NCBI GenBank assembly: GCA_016786465.1 | Contig: JAEUWC010000024.1 | Span: forward strand, 87,575-151,574 | Direction: 5' to 3' | DNA from: Bdellovibrionales bacterium | Lineage (GTDB): Bacteria; Bdellovibrionota; UBA1018 | Length of the DNA: 64,000 nucleotides | Shown: piece by piece, positions 24,878 to 33,600 of the stretch | Position numbering within the stretch: position 1 is the first letter of the stretch | Layout of the letters: the number at the start of each line of letters is the position of its first letter | Translations under genes and position numbers: made by a program | Notes under the pieces: generated by a model | Told to the model about the DNA's origin: nothing | The model's database searches: none | The model's input: only the letters and a program-made list of their open reading frames with translations

Positions 24878-25606
24878 ATGAAGCCCTTGTTTTACTTCGG
24901 ACTGGTGAACTTTGTCTTGGCGATTGCCTTTGGAATCGCGGCTTGGATTCAGCCGACGCAATTCATGGGGGTGAACGCTTGGTATAAGCCCATCAAGTTT
25001 GCTTTATCCATTGGGATTTACGTTTGGACATTGGCCTTTTTTTCACGCTACCTGGAATCTCGAGTGAATCTTGACGCTTTCAACGCGGCGGTCATTCTTT
25101 CGCTGGGCTTTGAAATCGTTTACATCGCCTATCAGGCCGCCCAGGGAAAAGGTTCTCATTTCAACGTCGCGACTTCGCTTCATTCTTTTTTGTATTCGAT
25201 GATGGCAGTCGGGGCGACGGTAGCCGCACTGGCTGGGGCTTGGTTGGGGTATCATTTTTTCACAAAAGATTTTCCACAACTGGATCCGGCTTACCTTTGG
25301 TCGATCCGCTTGGGGTTTGTGATCTTTGTGATTTTTGCATTTCAAGGGTTTGCGATGGGTTCGCGTCTAGCGCACACAGTGGGTGCGCCCGATGGTGGAC
25401 CCGGTTTACCTTTTGTGAACTGGAGCAGGTCAGCGGGCGATCTGCGGATCGCGCATTTCATGGGGATGCACGCGCTTCAGGTCATTCCGTTTTTGACTTA
25501 CTGGCTGATTCGGGATGTTCGGTGGGTTTTCGCTAGCGCGGGCGTTTATTTGCTGACCGTGTTTGCCGTTTTCTTTCGGGCCTTAGCCGGTAGGCCGCTT
25601 TTTTAA
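24878..25606 (+). CDS. Seven-helix membrane protein, unknown function
   Basis: 242 residues and about seven hydrophobic segments (5-24, 37-55, 68-84, 100-124, 139-160, 190-207, 214-235). Conserved-looking polar positions include YKPIKF (36-41), the inter-helix GSRLAHTVGAPDGGPGLPF and an HFMGMHALQ segment. The pattern suggests an integral membrane enzyme or sensor with membrane-embedded His, but no family can be named. It follows the DUF1302-like gene by 15 bases on the same strand and may be the last gene of the RND operon. Confidence 0.7.
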   Translation: MKPLFYFGLVNFVLAIAFGIAAWIQPTQFMGVNAWYKPIKFALSIGIYVWTLAFFSRYLESRVNLDAFNAAVILSLGFEIVYIAYQAAQGKGSHFNVATSLHSFLYSMMAVGATVAALAGAWLGYHFFTKDFPQLDPAYLWSIRLGFVIFVIFAFQGFAMGSRLAHTVGAPDGGPGLPFVNWSRSAGDLRIAHFMGMHALQVIPFLTYWLIRDVRWVFASAGVYLLTVFAVFFRALAGRPLF

Positions 25607-25611
25607 AAGGA

Positions 25612-26091
25612 CTACGCGTTTTTGAAAGCCGCCTTCAGCTGGGCATAATCCAACTTCACCATCTTCCACATCGCGTGCATGACGGCTTCTTTCTTTTTCT
25701 TGTTGGTACTGGTGTTCCATTTGTCGAATTCGGCTGGCGTAATCTGCCAATGCACGCCGTACTTGTCGATCAGCCATCCACACTGAACGGCTTTTCCACC
25801 GCCGGCGGTCAGCTTTTTCCAGTAATAATCGATTTCTTTTTGGTTCTTGCAGGGCACCACAAACGAAATGGATTCGTTAAACGGCATTTTGATGAAGCCG
25901 TTCAGCAGCATGATTTTCTGGCCAAGGATCGTGATGTGCGTGGTCAGCACACTTCCTTCTTTGACCCCCATAGGGTTGCTTCCCCAATAGGCAGACTTTC
26001 CAATCTTCGCACCCGGGAAAACCGATTTATAAAACTTGGCCATTTCTGCGGCTTTGTCATTGGACCAAACGGATGCGTAGATTTTGTTCAT
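25612..26091 (-). CDS. VOC-superfamily protein, PhnB/3-demethylubiquinone-methyltransferase-like
   Basis: 159 residues. NDKAAEMAKFYKSVFPGAKI and SISFVVPCKNQKEIDYYWKKLTAGG are the standard signatures of the PhnB-like branch, which is often mislabelled as a ubiquinone methyltransferase. CGWLIDKYGVHWQITP closes the fold. A lysine-rich tail follows (NKKKKEAVMHAMWKMVKLD, 'MxAMxxMxKxD'), which is standard for this group. The function is unknown. It is divergent from radD across 90 bases. Confidence 0.85.
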   Translation of the reverse strand: MNKIYASVWSNDKAAEMAKFYKSVFPGAKIGKSAYWGSNPMGVKEGSVLTTHITILGQKIMLLNGFIKMPFNESISFVVPCKNQKEIDYYWKKLTAGGGKAVQCGWLIDKYGVHWQITPAEFDKWNTSTNKKKKEAVMHAMWKMVKLDYAQLKAAFKNA

Positions 26092-26181
26092 GCAGCTATC
26101 CTAGCGGCATCCGTGGCCAGTGCAAGTTCCGCGAAGCTTACACATTGCGTCGGCGGCATTTTCCATGCATGATCGCGGGAC

Positions 26182-27927
26182 ATGTACCAGCTTCGCGACT
26201 ACCAGCAAGCCGCGGCCGAACAGGTCATTCGCTATTTCAAACGAAAGCGTGAACCCGCAGTCGTGGTTTTGCCCACTGGGGCTGGCAAAAGTTTAGTGAT
26301 TGCCGAATTGGCACGACTTGCCAAAGGCCGAGTCCTGATTCTGGCCCACGTTAAAGAATTGGTGGAACAGAATTACCAAAAGTACGTTGCCCATGGACTG
26401 CCGGCCGGGATTTTTTCAGCAAGTCTAGGGAAGAAAGACTGGAATCAAAAAGCCATCTTCGGAAGCGTGCAATCGATCGCGCGTGCACCGGCTGAATTTT
26501 TCGAAGACTTTTCGCTTTTGATCATCGATGAATGCCATCGCGTCGCCGACGAAGGGGAAACCCAGTATCAAGAAGTCATGAAAAAACTGCGCGAAAAGAA
26601 CCCAACCCTTTGTGTCCTGGGTTTGACGGCAACCCCGTACCGCCTGGGCCTGGGTTGGATCTATGAATATTCGCAAGCGGGCGAACTGAAAACCGAACAG
26701 CCTAGGTTCTTTAAGCAGTGCGTTTATGAACTGCCGCTTTCTTACATGATCAAGAATCGGTACCTGACGCCGCCGGTGAAAATCGATCATCCGGTGACCA
26801 GCTACGATTTTTCAGAACTGACCGAAAAAGGCCGAATGTACACGGCCGCAGAAGTTGAAGAAATCTTAAAAACCCAGAAGCGCTTAACCCCATTGATCAT
26901 CAACAACATCGTCGATATCGCTGAACGCTTTCATCGCCAGGGTGTCATGATCTTTAGCGCATCAGTCCGGCACGCTGAAGAAATCATGACTTATTTGCCC
27001 AAAGATCAGGCCAGGCTTGTGGTGGGTGGAACCGAAATCAGCGAAAGGGATCGCACGGTCGAAGATTTCAAGCAAAAGAAGTTCAAGTACGTGGTCAACG
27101 TTTCGGTCTTGACGACCGGTTTTGATGCACCTCACGTGGACATGATCGCAATTCTTAGACCCACCGAATCCAATAGTTTGTATCAGCAGATCATCGGCCG
27201 GGGACTTCGTTTGTCCGAAGGCAAAAAGGAATGTTACGTCTTGGATTACACGGGGATGGGACATGACATTTACGCTCCAGAAATCAGCGATCGCCGCCCC
27301 AAAAAAGACACCGTTCCCGTTTTCGTACCCTGTCCCCAATGTGGTTTTGAAAATTCTTTTTGGGGTTACACCAACGAAGATGGCGAAGTTTTGGAACATT
27401 TCGGACGCAAGTGCCGAGGCGCCGTCGAAGATCCTGCAACCTTGGAAATCAAGAAATGCGGATTTCGGTTTCGTCTGAAGCTTTGTCACAGCTGTGGCGC
27501 CGAAAATGATCTGACCGCGCAGGCTTGCACAGAATGCCATGCGACGCTGGTTGACGCCGAAGCGAAATTGAAACAGGCGCGACTGTCCAAAGACGCGCAT
27601 GTGATGACCCCCGACCGCATCACCTTTGAAGAACGAACCGATAAGAACGGTAAGCCGTTTCTAGAAATTCGATATTACGATTATGACGGGCAATACATCA
27701 GCGAAGCCCATTTCTTTGGAAGCCCGGCTTCGATCAAGAAGTTCAACGTGAACTTTCTGCGATCGCATTTAAAAAAGCCCGAATTAGCACCCGGTTTCCA
27801 GAATCCCTTTGACGTGATCCAGTACAAAGTTCTTTTCCGCCTTCCTGCGTTTGTGATTGCGCGCAAGAAGGACAAGTACTGGCAAGTCACTGAAAAAGTT
27901 TTTTCGGAAGAACTGACTCGCGGCTAG
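26182..27927 (+). CDS. radD: RadD/YejH-family DNA repair helicase (SF2)
   Basis: 581 residues, the size of E. coli RadD (586). Superfamily 2 motifs are in order: Q-like RDYQQAAAEQV, Walker A LPTGAGKS (31-37), DECH (116-119), TATP (149-152), VLTTGFDAP and QQIIGRGLR. The C-terminal third has paired zinc-binding cysteines (CPQC, CHSC, CTEC). RadD works with SSB and RecA in recombination and radiation resistance. The ribosome site is poor (CGGGAC). Its last four bases overlap the convergent ACT-domain gene. Confidence 0.93.
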   Translation: MYQLRDYQQAAAEQVIRYFKRKREPAVVVLPTGAGKSLVIAELARLAKGRVLILAHVKELVEQNYQKYVAHGLPAGIFSASLGKKDWNQKAIFGSVQSIARAPAEFFEDFSLLIIDECHRVADEGETQYQEVMKKLREKNPTLCVLGLTATPYRLGLGWIYEYSQAGELKTEQPRFFKQCVYELPLSYMIKNRYLTPPVKIDHPVTSYDFSELTEKGRMYTAAEVEEILKTQKRLTPLIINNIVDIAERFHRQGVMIFSASVRHAEEIMTYLPKDQARLVVGGTEISERDRTVEDFKQKKFKYVVNVSVLTTGFDAPHVDMIAILRPTESNSLYQQIIGRGLRLSEGKKECYVLDYTGMGHDIYAPEISDRRPKKDTVPVFVPCPQCGFENSFWGYTNEDGEVLEHFGRKCRGAVEDPATLEIKKCGFRFRLKLCHSCGAENDLTAQACTECHATLVDAEAKLKQARLSKDAHVMTPDRITFEERTDKNGKPFLEIRYYDYDGQYISEAHFFGSPASIKKFNVNFLRSHLKKPELAPGFQNPFDVIQYKVLFRLPAFVIARKKDKYWQVTEKVFSEELTRG

Positions 27928-28298
27928 GCGAAACGAAATCCAGCCTGGATCAAAAGATCCCTGGCTTTGGAATAGCTTCCTTGCTTGATCAGCAAATAGT
28001 CGGTGTTGAAGGTTGAAACTGCAAAGATGCTGATCTTGCCGTCGGCTAGGGGGGCTGCGATTGAAAAAAGAACCCCGGTCAAAGAAAAGTCCAGTGGGCC
28101 AACCACCTGGATGCATTTCCATCCGTCTTCGCGCTTGAAGTCGCCCATCGGAACTTGATCCGTTTCGCAAACAATTGAAACTTCTTCGGGGGTTCGGGTG
28201 ACGGAAAAAAATCCTCGAATTCCAGAAAAGTCGGGAAGCGGGGAATCTGGATGTAGCTGAAAAACGGTCAAGGCCGTGCCAAGTTCTTTTAGGTCCAA
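27924..28298 (-). CDS. ACT-domain (ACT_7) regulatory-type protein
   Basis: 124 residues. GIRGFFSVTRTPEEVSIVCE and the C-terminal GPLDFSLTGVLFSIAAPLAD, then ISIFAVSTFNTDYLLIK are typical of the ACT_7 small-molecule-binding module found alone in bacteria and related to CASTOR. It probably binds an amino acid. The start is TTG at 28298 with GGGGG 7 bases upstream; it overlaps the end of the peptidase-like gene, so translation is coupled. Confidence 0.8.
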   Translation of the reverse strand: MDLKELGTALTVFQLHPDSPLPDFSGIRGFFSVTRTPEEVSIVCETDQVPMGDFKREDGWKCIQVVGPLDFSLTGVLFSIAAPLADGKISIFAVSTFNTDYLLIKQGSYSKARDLLIQAGFRFA

Positions 28299-29080
28299 GA
28301 AAAAGCCCCCGTCGGAAGTTCATGCATTTGGCGAAGGCTTAGGGATTTCGCATGGGGCATTTGCGCGATTTCGTGCGCAGCCCAATAGTAATGAGTCCGC
28401 GACGGACTGCCGCGGGCGACGCGTGATGGGCTGTAGAAGGACCAAACATCCTGATCTGTTTGAAGACATTGCCGAAGGGATGTGTCTATCGCCGGGTGAT
28501 TCTTTAGGCACCAATCCCATTCGTCTTCTTCATAAAAATGATGGATTCTAGGTTCGATTTCCGGAAATACCTTTTGAGAAAACCAGGTCGCCAAACCTTC
28601 ACTGGCCAGGTGTTCTTCAGCCGTGGATGCGTTGAGGTATTCTTTTCGCGTGACTTCTTTTAAGGGTTTTCCCAAGTGCCCCCAAACCGCTGGCGCATGA
28701 TCGCGGTAGACATGCGAAAGTTCATGCGCGGTCAAAGCCCGCAGGTAATTGATATCGGCATCAGGAAAATCGATTCCCAAAAGAACATGGTGGTGCCCCC
28801 GGTCATAGCGCGCAAAGCCGTCAAAGTCCCCAAAACTGGGCATCAGAACCAGGGTTCCCGTTAACGACGCCTGCAAATGGCCTTCAACTTTTGCCAAAAT
28901 GGATGGAGCTTCTTGAAGAAGTTTTTCGGCAGTCGTTTGATTGGCTTTTGCGGGCTTTGAAGTCAGCCAGCGAGCTACTGACTTTTGCGTAATTCCCCAG
29001 CTTTCGGCCAAATCGGGATAGCCTTCTAGGGTGGGGATCTGTCCATTTTGCATGGGACTGTATAGGTCGATGATGTTCAT
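28289..29080 (-). CDS. Predicted cytoplasmic zinc protease (DUF2268-like)
   Basis: 263 residues. The zinc motif is HELSH (AHELSHVYRDH), with a downstream acidic site in EEHLASEGLATWFSQ that matches the third ligand position of DUF2268-type predicted proteases. No signal peptide is seen. The N-terminal 60 residues (SWGITQKSVARWLTSKP) look like a helix-turn-helix, so this could be a regulated, DNA-associated protease; that reading is tentative. Only 28 bases separate it from the divergent acyltransferase gene. Confidence 0.75.
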   Translation of the reverse strand: MNIIDLYSPMQNGQIPTLEGYPDLAESWGITQKSVARWLTSKPAKANQTTAEKLLQEAPSILAKVEGHLQASLTGTLVLMPSFGDFDGFARYDRGHHHVLLGIDFPDADINYLRALTAHELSHVYRDHAPAVWGHLGKPLKEVTRKEYLNASTAEEHLASEGLATWFSQKVFPEIEPRIHHFYEEDEWDWCLKNHPAIDTSLRQCLQTDQDVWSFYSPSRVARGSPSRTHYYWAAHEIAQMPHAKSLSLRQMHELPTGAFSWT

Positions 29081-29108
29081 CTGGGTTTAGGGTACCATTT
29101 TTCTGGTC

Positions 29109-30152
29109 ATGAAAGAACGGAACGAAGCATTTGATTTGCTGCGCGGTGTAGCCATCGCGATGGTGATGATTCATCACCTGCATCTGGGGGCTTTACCCAG
29201 TTGGCTTCGTGAATCTTGGACGGGGGTGGATCTTTTCTTCGTCCTTTCCGGCTATTTTGTGACGAAGTCCTTTTCCGGGTGGATAGACAACCCAGGCGCC
29301 GGCGCAACTTGGCGCACCCGGTTGGGGGCTGCGTTTCGGTACATCCTTAGACGGATGATGCGAATCTTGCCCCCTGCTTTTTTGTGGGCCGCCCTTTCGG
29401 TTTTGGCGGCTGGATTTTTCAACCGTGGCGCAGGATTTGGGAACCCCGATCAAGTTTGGCAGGAATTTCTGGCCGTTCTTCGTTTGGATTACAATTACTT
29501 TTCAGTCAAAACGGGTTTCGACAAGCTGGGCTATTACTGGAGCCTAGCTGTCGAAGAACATGTGTACGTCGTTTTGCCTTTTTTCTTGATCGCGGTTCGT
29601 CGACCTGCATTTCGGGTCATCGGCTTTGCCTTAGTGATCGTGACTTGTTTTGCCTTGCGGTGGATTGCGGTCGATCAGGGCGCTTCGTTTTCGTCGCTTT
29701 GGTACCTGACGCATTATCGGGCTGAAACCATTGCGTGGGGATCGTTGCTGGCCATCTGGAATTTTCGGGGTCCAAAAATTCCAGCCCTGTTTCGTCCGGG
29801 CCTGGGTCTGATTTGCCTAGGTTATCTTTGGACCGCGCCTTCATTTCTTTCAAAGAATCAGTTGGGTTATTTTGGATTCACGACTTTCGCCGTTGTTTCC
29901 GCGCTTCTGATGACTTTGGGTGCGAATTCAGAAATCGGGATGCGGAGCCGTTTTGTGGGTGCGTGGGCGACGCTTGGGCGAAGGTCTTATTCACTGTACC
30001 TGATGCACATTCCGGTTTGGACGCTTGTCACCGAAATTCTAGGTCATGGGAATTTGGCGCTGTCGTTTTTGGCGCTTGGGGTTTTATCTGAAATTCATTA
30101 CCGCTGGGTGGAACTGCCCTTGATTCGACTAGGTCAACGTTGGTTTTTTTGA
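29109..30152 (+). CDS. Acyltransferase-3 (OafA/YrhL) family membrane O-acyltransferase
   Basis: 347 residues, ten or so hydrophobic segments. The opening FDLLRGVAIAMVMIHHLHLG and GVDLFFVLSGYFVTKSF are the family hallmarks, with the catalytic His pair around residue 22. YSLYLMHIPVW near the end is also typical. Members O-acetylate or acylate surface polysaccharides, lipid A sugars or antibiotics. The acceptor here is unknown. No ribosome site is seen. The end overlaps the convergent VOC gene by 19 bases. Confidence 0.92.
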   Translation: MKERNEAFDLLRGVAIAMVMIHHLHLGALPSWLRESWTGVDLFFVLSGYFVTKSFSGWIDNPGAGATWRTRLGAAFRYILRRMMRILPPAFLWAALSVLAAGFFNRGAGFGNPDQVWQEFLAVLRLDYNYFSVKTGFDKLGYYWSLAVEEHVYVVLPFFLIAVRRPAFRVIGFALVIVTCFALRWIAVDQGASFSSLWYLTHYRAETIAWGSLLAIWNFRGPKIPALFRPGLGLICLGYLWTAPSFLSKNQLGYFGFTTFAVVSALLMTLGANSEIGMRSRFVGAWATLGRRSYSLYLMHIPVWTLVTEILGHGNLALSFLALGVLSEIHYRWVELPLIRLGQRWFF

Positions 30153-30682
30153 AATTCAGATTGATGAAGCCAAGCTGCGTCTCGCGGTGGACGTTTTGTG
30201 ACGCTCCATTCAGCAAGCATTTTCGGAGCGATTTCTTTCAGCTGCGCCAGCTGACTAGGCGACCCGGTCGCGCAGGTCAGTTCAACCCGATGTCCGTCCG
30301 GATCAAAGAAATAGATCGAACGTATGATTCCATGATCCGTTATTCCGACGACTTCAAGTCCGTCGGCTTCAAGCTGTTTTTTGGCCTGATCCAAAGCCTG
30401 GGAATCAGCGACCTGAAAGGCGATGTGTTGAACCCACTTAGGGGTGTTTCGATCGCGGTCCATCGGAGGGCTTCCCGTGATTTCAAAAAAAGCCAGAATA
30501 TTGCCATGCCCGGCATCTAAAAACACGTGCATGTAGGGATCGGGTTCCTTGGTTGAAGGAACGCGGTCTTCGGCAATGCAGACCATCAGATCCATGTTCA
30601 GGTGCTTTTTATAAAAATCGACCGTTCTTTTGGCATCCGAACACCGGTAAGCCACGTGATGAATTTGTTGGATCTGAATCAT
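30134..30682 (-). CDS. VOC family protein
   Basis: 182 residues. A single VOC module runs from IQQIHHVAYRCSDAKRTVDF to YFFDPDGHRVELTCATG. The first His (IHHVAYRC), a central His (VQHIAFQV) and the final Glu (RVELT) fit the metal-binding triad. The pattern is that of dioxygenase or lactoylglutathione-lyase-like proteins. A basic C-terminal tail of about 40 residues is extra. An AAAGG site precedes the ATG. It follows the CoA-transferase gene by 35 bases on the same strand and may share its transcript. Confidence 0.87.
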   Translation of the reverse strand: MIQIQQIHHVAYRCSDAKRTVDFYKKHLNMDLMVCIAEDRVPSTKEPDPYMHVFLDAGHGNILAFFEITGSPPMDRDRNTPKWVQHIAFQVADSQALDQAKKQLEADGLEVVGITDHGIIRSIYFFDPDGHRVELTCATGSPSQLAQLKEIAPKMLAEWSVTKRPPRDAAWLHQSEFQKNQR

Positions 30683-30717
30683 AAGGGGACCTTTCTAATT
30701 GCCGTTGAATATTCGGT

Positions 30718-31983
30718 TTAATGAAAAAGCTGATGCCAGCTTCGGGCTAGCATTTCGCGGTCATCCGGATGCGAAATCCCAATCAGGGCCTTTGCTCTTT
30801 GTTCTAACGTCTTTCCATACAAGTCCACGGCCCCGTATTCGGTGATCACGTGGTGAACATGGGCGCGCGTCGTGACCACCCCGGCGCCAGCCTGCAAGGT
30901 GGGAACAATTCGCGCAGTGCCGTGACGGGTTCGACTGGTCAGGGCAATGATCGGTTTTCCGCCCGGGGATAAAGAAGCGCCGCGAATGAAGTCCATTTGC
31001 CCACCCGCGCCCGAAATAATTTTATGGCCGATCGAATCCGCGCAGACTTGGCCGGTTAGATCAATTTCCACTGCCGAATTGATGGCCACCACTTTTGGGT
31101 TTCTGGCGATGTTCACTGGGTTATTGACGTACGCAATGTCTAGGCAAACGGTCATCGGGTTATCGTCAACAAACCGATAAAGGTCTTTTGATCCCATCAT
31201 GAAGCCGGCAACGGTTTTTCCGGGATGGATCTTTTTTCTGGAATTGTCGACGACCCCAAGGCGCATCAATTCAAGCGCACCATTGGTCCACATTTCAGTG
31301 TGAATTCCCAGGTGTCTGCGGTCTTTCAAAGCACCCAAGACCGCATCTGGAATCGACCCGATGCCCATCTGCAAAGTGGATCCGTCTTCGATCAGGTTTG
31401 CGGTCAAGCGCGCTATGGACTTTTCTTCTTCACTGGCCTGACTGGGTTTGCTTTCTGGAAGTTCCGCGTCGACTTCGACGGCAAAGTGAATCCGATCGCG
31501 GTGAATGAATCCATCCCCGTGAACGCGGGGCATCTTGGGGTTGATTTGCGCGATAATCAGCGGGGCTGAATCCAGGGCCGCCAGGGTGATGTCCACACTG
31601 GTTCCAAGCGAACAAAAGCCGTTTGCATCAGGCGGCGAAACATGAATCATCGCCACGTCAATGGGATAGCGGCCCGAACGAAGCAGCGCGGGAATTTCTG
31701 ATAGGAAGCAGGGGATGTAGTCCACCTGACCGGGGCGAAATTTTGAACGCATGTTCTGGCCGACAAAAAAGGCAGAAACCCGGAAGTTCTTCTGAAACCT
31801 AGGTTCTGCGTACTTGGCCGGCCCGAAAGTATGAAGATGAGTGATTTCAACATCCGAAAGGCGGTCTGCCTGTAAAACCAGTTCGTCAATCAAGGTTCCC
31901 GGTGTCGCAGCCGCCCCCTGAATAAAGACGCGCTGGTGGGATTGAATTTTCGAAATGGCTTCTTTTGCAGACTGGATTTTCAT
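30718..31983 (-). CDS. Acetyl-CoA hydrolase/CoA-transferase family enzyme (4-hydroxybutyrate CoA-transferase-like)
   Basis: 421 residues from the ATG at 31983. Family blocks: IQSHQRVFIQGAAATP (N-terminal), MIHVSPPDANGFCSLGTSVD, GSTLQMGIGSIPDAVL, LGIHTEMWTNGALELM with the active-site Glu, and ITEYGAVDLYG near the C-terminus. These enzymes move CoA between acetyl-CoA and short-chain acids through a glutamyl-CoA intermediate. The open frame extends 179 codons further upstream, but that part is antisense to the CBS gene and does not look like the family, so the start is placed at 31983, which fits the usual length of about 430. Confidence 0.9.
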   Translation of the reverse strand: MKIQSAKEAISKIQSHQRVFIQGAAATPGTLIDELVLQADRLSDVEITHLHTFGPAKYAEPRFQKNFRVSAFFVGQNMRSKFRPGQVDYIPCFLSEIPALLRSGRYPIDVAMIHVSPPDANGFCSLGTSVDITLAALDSAPLIIAQINPKMPRVHGDGFIHRDRIHFAVEVDAELPESKPSQASEEEKSIARLTANLIEDGSTLQMGIGSIPDAVLGALKDRRHLGIHTEMWTNGALELMRLGVVDNSRKKIHPGKTVAGFMMGSKDLYRFVDDNPMTVCLDIAYVNNPVNIARNPKVVAINSAVEIDLTGQVCADSIGHKIISGAGGQMDFIRGASLSPGGKPIIALTSRTRHGTARIVPTLQAGAGVVTTRAHVHHVITEYGAVDLYGKTLEQRAKALIGISHPDDREMLARSWHQLFH

Positions 31984-32169
31984 TTGTTCTGAATTGAACC
32001 CGATCGCTTCCGGATCGCAAGCAAAGTCTTGGATAGGATTTTCGGCTTGGGACGAATCGACCCGTTCGGATTGGACTTTTTGACCACCACGCAGGCCCAA
32101 GTCGAATCCATCGGCCAAGGACCCAGGCACGGTGATTGCTTTGCCTAAGGAAAGAACAAAGGGGAGTCT

Positions 32170-32652
32170 ATGGAACATCCGAATGCAAATGAAGTCATGA
32201 GCAAGCATTTGATCACGATCGGGTACGAAGACGCGCTGGAAGCGGCGTACGAAAAAATGCAGAATAAACGAATTCGGCATCTGGCTGTGGCAGACGAATT
32301 TGGCGCTGTGATTGGTGTGATCAGTGATCGCGACATTCAACGCGCGATGAAGCCCAAGAAGAACAAGTACGACATGGAATACACCTTTGATTCCAAACAC
32401 CGCGTCAAGGACTACATGAGCTTTCCTGCGCTTCAGGTCCGGGCGGATGTTCAAGTGGCTGAAATCGTCGAACGCATGCTGAAAGAAAAAGTTTCTGCGT
32501 TCTTGGTCACGGAACGCCACACTCCGGTTGGGATTGTCACCACAGACGATCTGTTGAAACTTTTAGGACGCATTTTGCAAGAAGACGGTCCAAGCGGAAA
32601 AATGAAGTTTTCGCTGGGCGAACTGATTTTTGGGGATTACGGCGGCGTCTAG
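32170..32652 (+). CDS. CBS-domain pair protein
   Basis: 160 residues with two CBS motifs: ANEVMSKHLITIGYEDALEA, then IGVISDRDIQRAM (about 5-60) and VKDYMSFPALQVRADVQVAE, then VGIVTTDDLLKLL (about 78-140). CBS pairs bind adenine nucleotides and act as energy or ligand sensors. AAAGGGGAG lies 4 bases before the ATG. It is divergent from the CoA-transferase gene across 186 bases, which suggests coregulation, but this is inference. Its stop overlaps the convergent SRAP gene by 4 bases. Confidence 0.93.
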   Translation: MEHPNANEVMSKHLITIGYEDALEAAYEKMQNKRIRHLAVADEFGAVIGVISDRDIQRAMKPKKNKYDMEYTFDSKHRVKDYMSFPALQVRADVQVAEIVERMLKEKVSAFLVTERHTPVGIVTTDDLLKLLGRILQEDGPSGKMKFSLGELIFGDYGGV

Positions 32653-33590
32653 GCCGCAACGACGTGCTGAAAAAAGGTCGACTTCTTGTCTTCCAAAACG
32701 GCTTGGAAAAGGTTCAAATCCGTTTCGGGCGTCTTCAGCCAGCGTTCCAGGTTTTCAGGCTTTAAGATAATCGGGGTTCGGTCATGGCCGGCGGCCGCGA
32801 CTTCTGGATTGGGTTCGTCCGTGATCAAGGCAAAAGACCAAAGGGGAAACTTTCCTTCGGTGTTCAGGTCAAAGATGCACGGAACGATCATCCGATCTGA
32901 ATCCTGCGGATCAAACCGCAAAACGACGTTTTTGGATTCAGTCCCGTCGACGGTCCGCTTGACGTTTTCCCAAAAGCTTTTCATTTGGAACACGCCGTGG
33001 TTACGGCCGAAAATGGGCTTCCAAAAAGATCCGCCCAAATTGTCGCGTCTAGCGTTGTAACAACCGCTGTATTTCTTATCGAAGTCTTCTTGAAACCCCT
33101 TGGGTCGAAGCAAGTATCGAAAAGGAGCAACCCAGCGTTGACCGTCTTTTTGGTAAACCAAGCTGGCGTAATGTCCTGGATAAATTCTAGAATCTGTTTC
33201 CGAAATCGATCCTGATCGTAGGACATCGATTTTGACCTTAAGTCGTTCCATTTTTCCCAGGGCAATTCGTTGGTCGTTCTGAGCTTTTTTGGTGACCTTA
33301 GCCATCAACGACCGTTCCGCACCGGCCAAGCGATCTTCGTTTTCAAGCAGTTCTTTTTCTAATTGGGCCAGTTCCAGTTGATGGTAGGCGCGAATGTTTT
33401 TTGCAATATTCAATTCAACCAGGGACGTCGGCCGTTCAAGAAAAGATGCTTCAATCCCGCGCGGAATCTTCGCGCCATAGCCGTTTAGGCGCGCTGTGAA
33501 AAGGTCGTCAAATTGTTGAAGCTGGATTCGCGCATCAAATGCCAAGCCTAGATCTTTTGCGTTCTGGGTGACCAATGCGGAATAGCACAT
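32649..33590 (-). CDS. SRAP-family (HMCES/YedK-like) abasic-site-processing protein, divergent
   Basis: 313 residues. It begins MCYS, with the catalytic Cys2 exposed after Met removal, as in SRAP proteins (usually MCGR). The NAR-type block is CYNARRDNLGGSFWKPIFG, and the closing block is HDRTPIILKPENLERWLK, both conserved in the family. SRAP proteins crosslink to abasic sites in single-stranded DNA and shield them. An insertion of about 60 charged residues near residue 70-130 (ELAQLEKELLENEDRLAGAE) looks like a coiled coil. It lies 10 bases after the permease gene on the same strand. Confidence 0.8.
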   Translation of the reverse strand: MCYSALVTQNAKDLGLAFDARIQLQQFDDLFTARLNGYGAKIPRGIEASFLERPTSLVELNIAKNIRAYHQLELAQLEKELLENEDRLAGAERSLMAKVTKKAQNDQRIALGKMERLKVKIDVLRSGSISETDSRIYPGHYASLVYQKDGQRWVAPFRYLLRPKGFQEDFDKKYSGCYNARRDNLGGSFWKPIFGRNHGVFQMKSFWENVKRTVDGTESKNVVLRFDPQDSDRMIVPCIFDLNTEGKFPLWSFALITDEPNPEVAAAGHDRTPIILKPENLERWLKTPETDLNLFQAVLEDKKSTFFQHVVAA

Positions 33591-33600
33591 GGGGCAGTGA

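Noticed and set aside
31984..32520. Long N-terminal extension of the CoA-transferase reading frame
   Set aside because: It is antisense to the CBS gene, its sequence is unlike the enzyme family, and the normal length is reached from the ATG at 31983.
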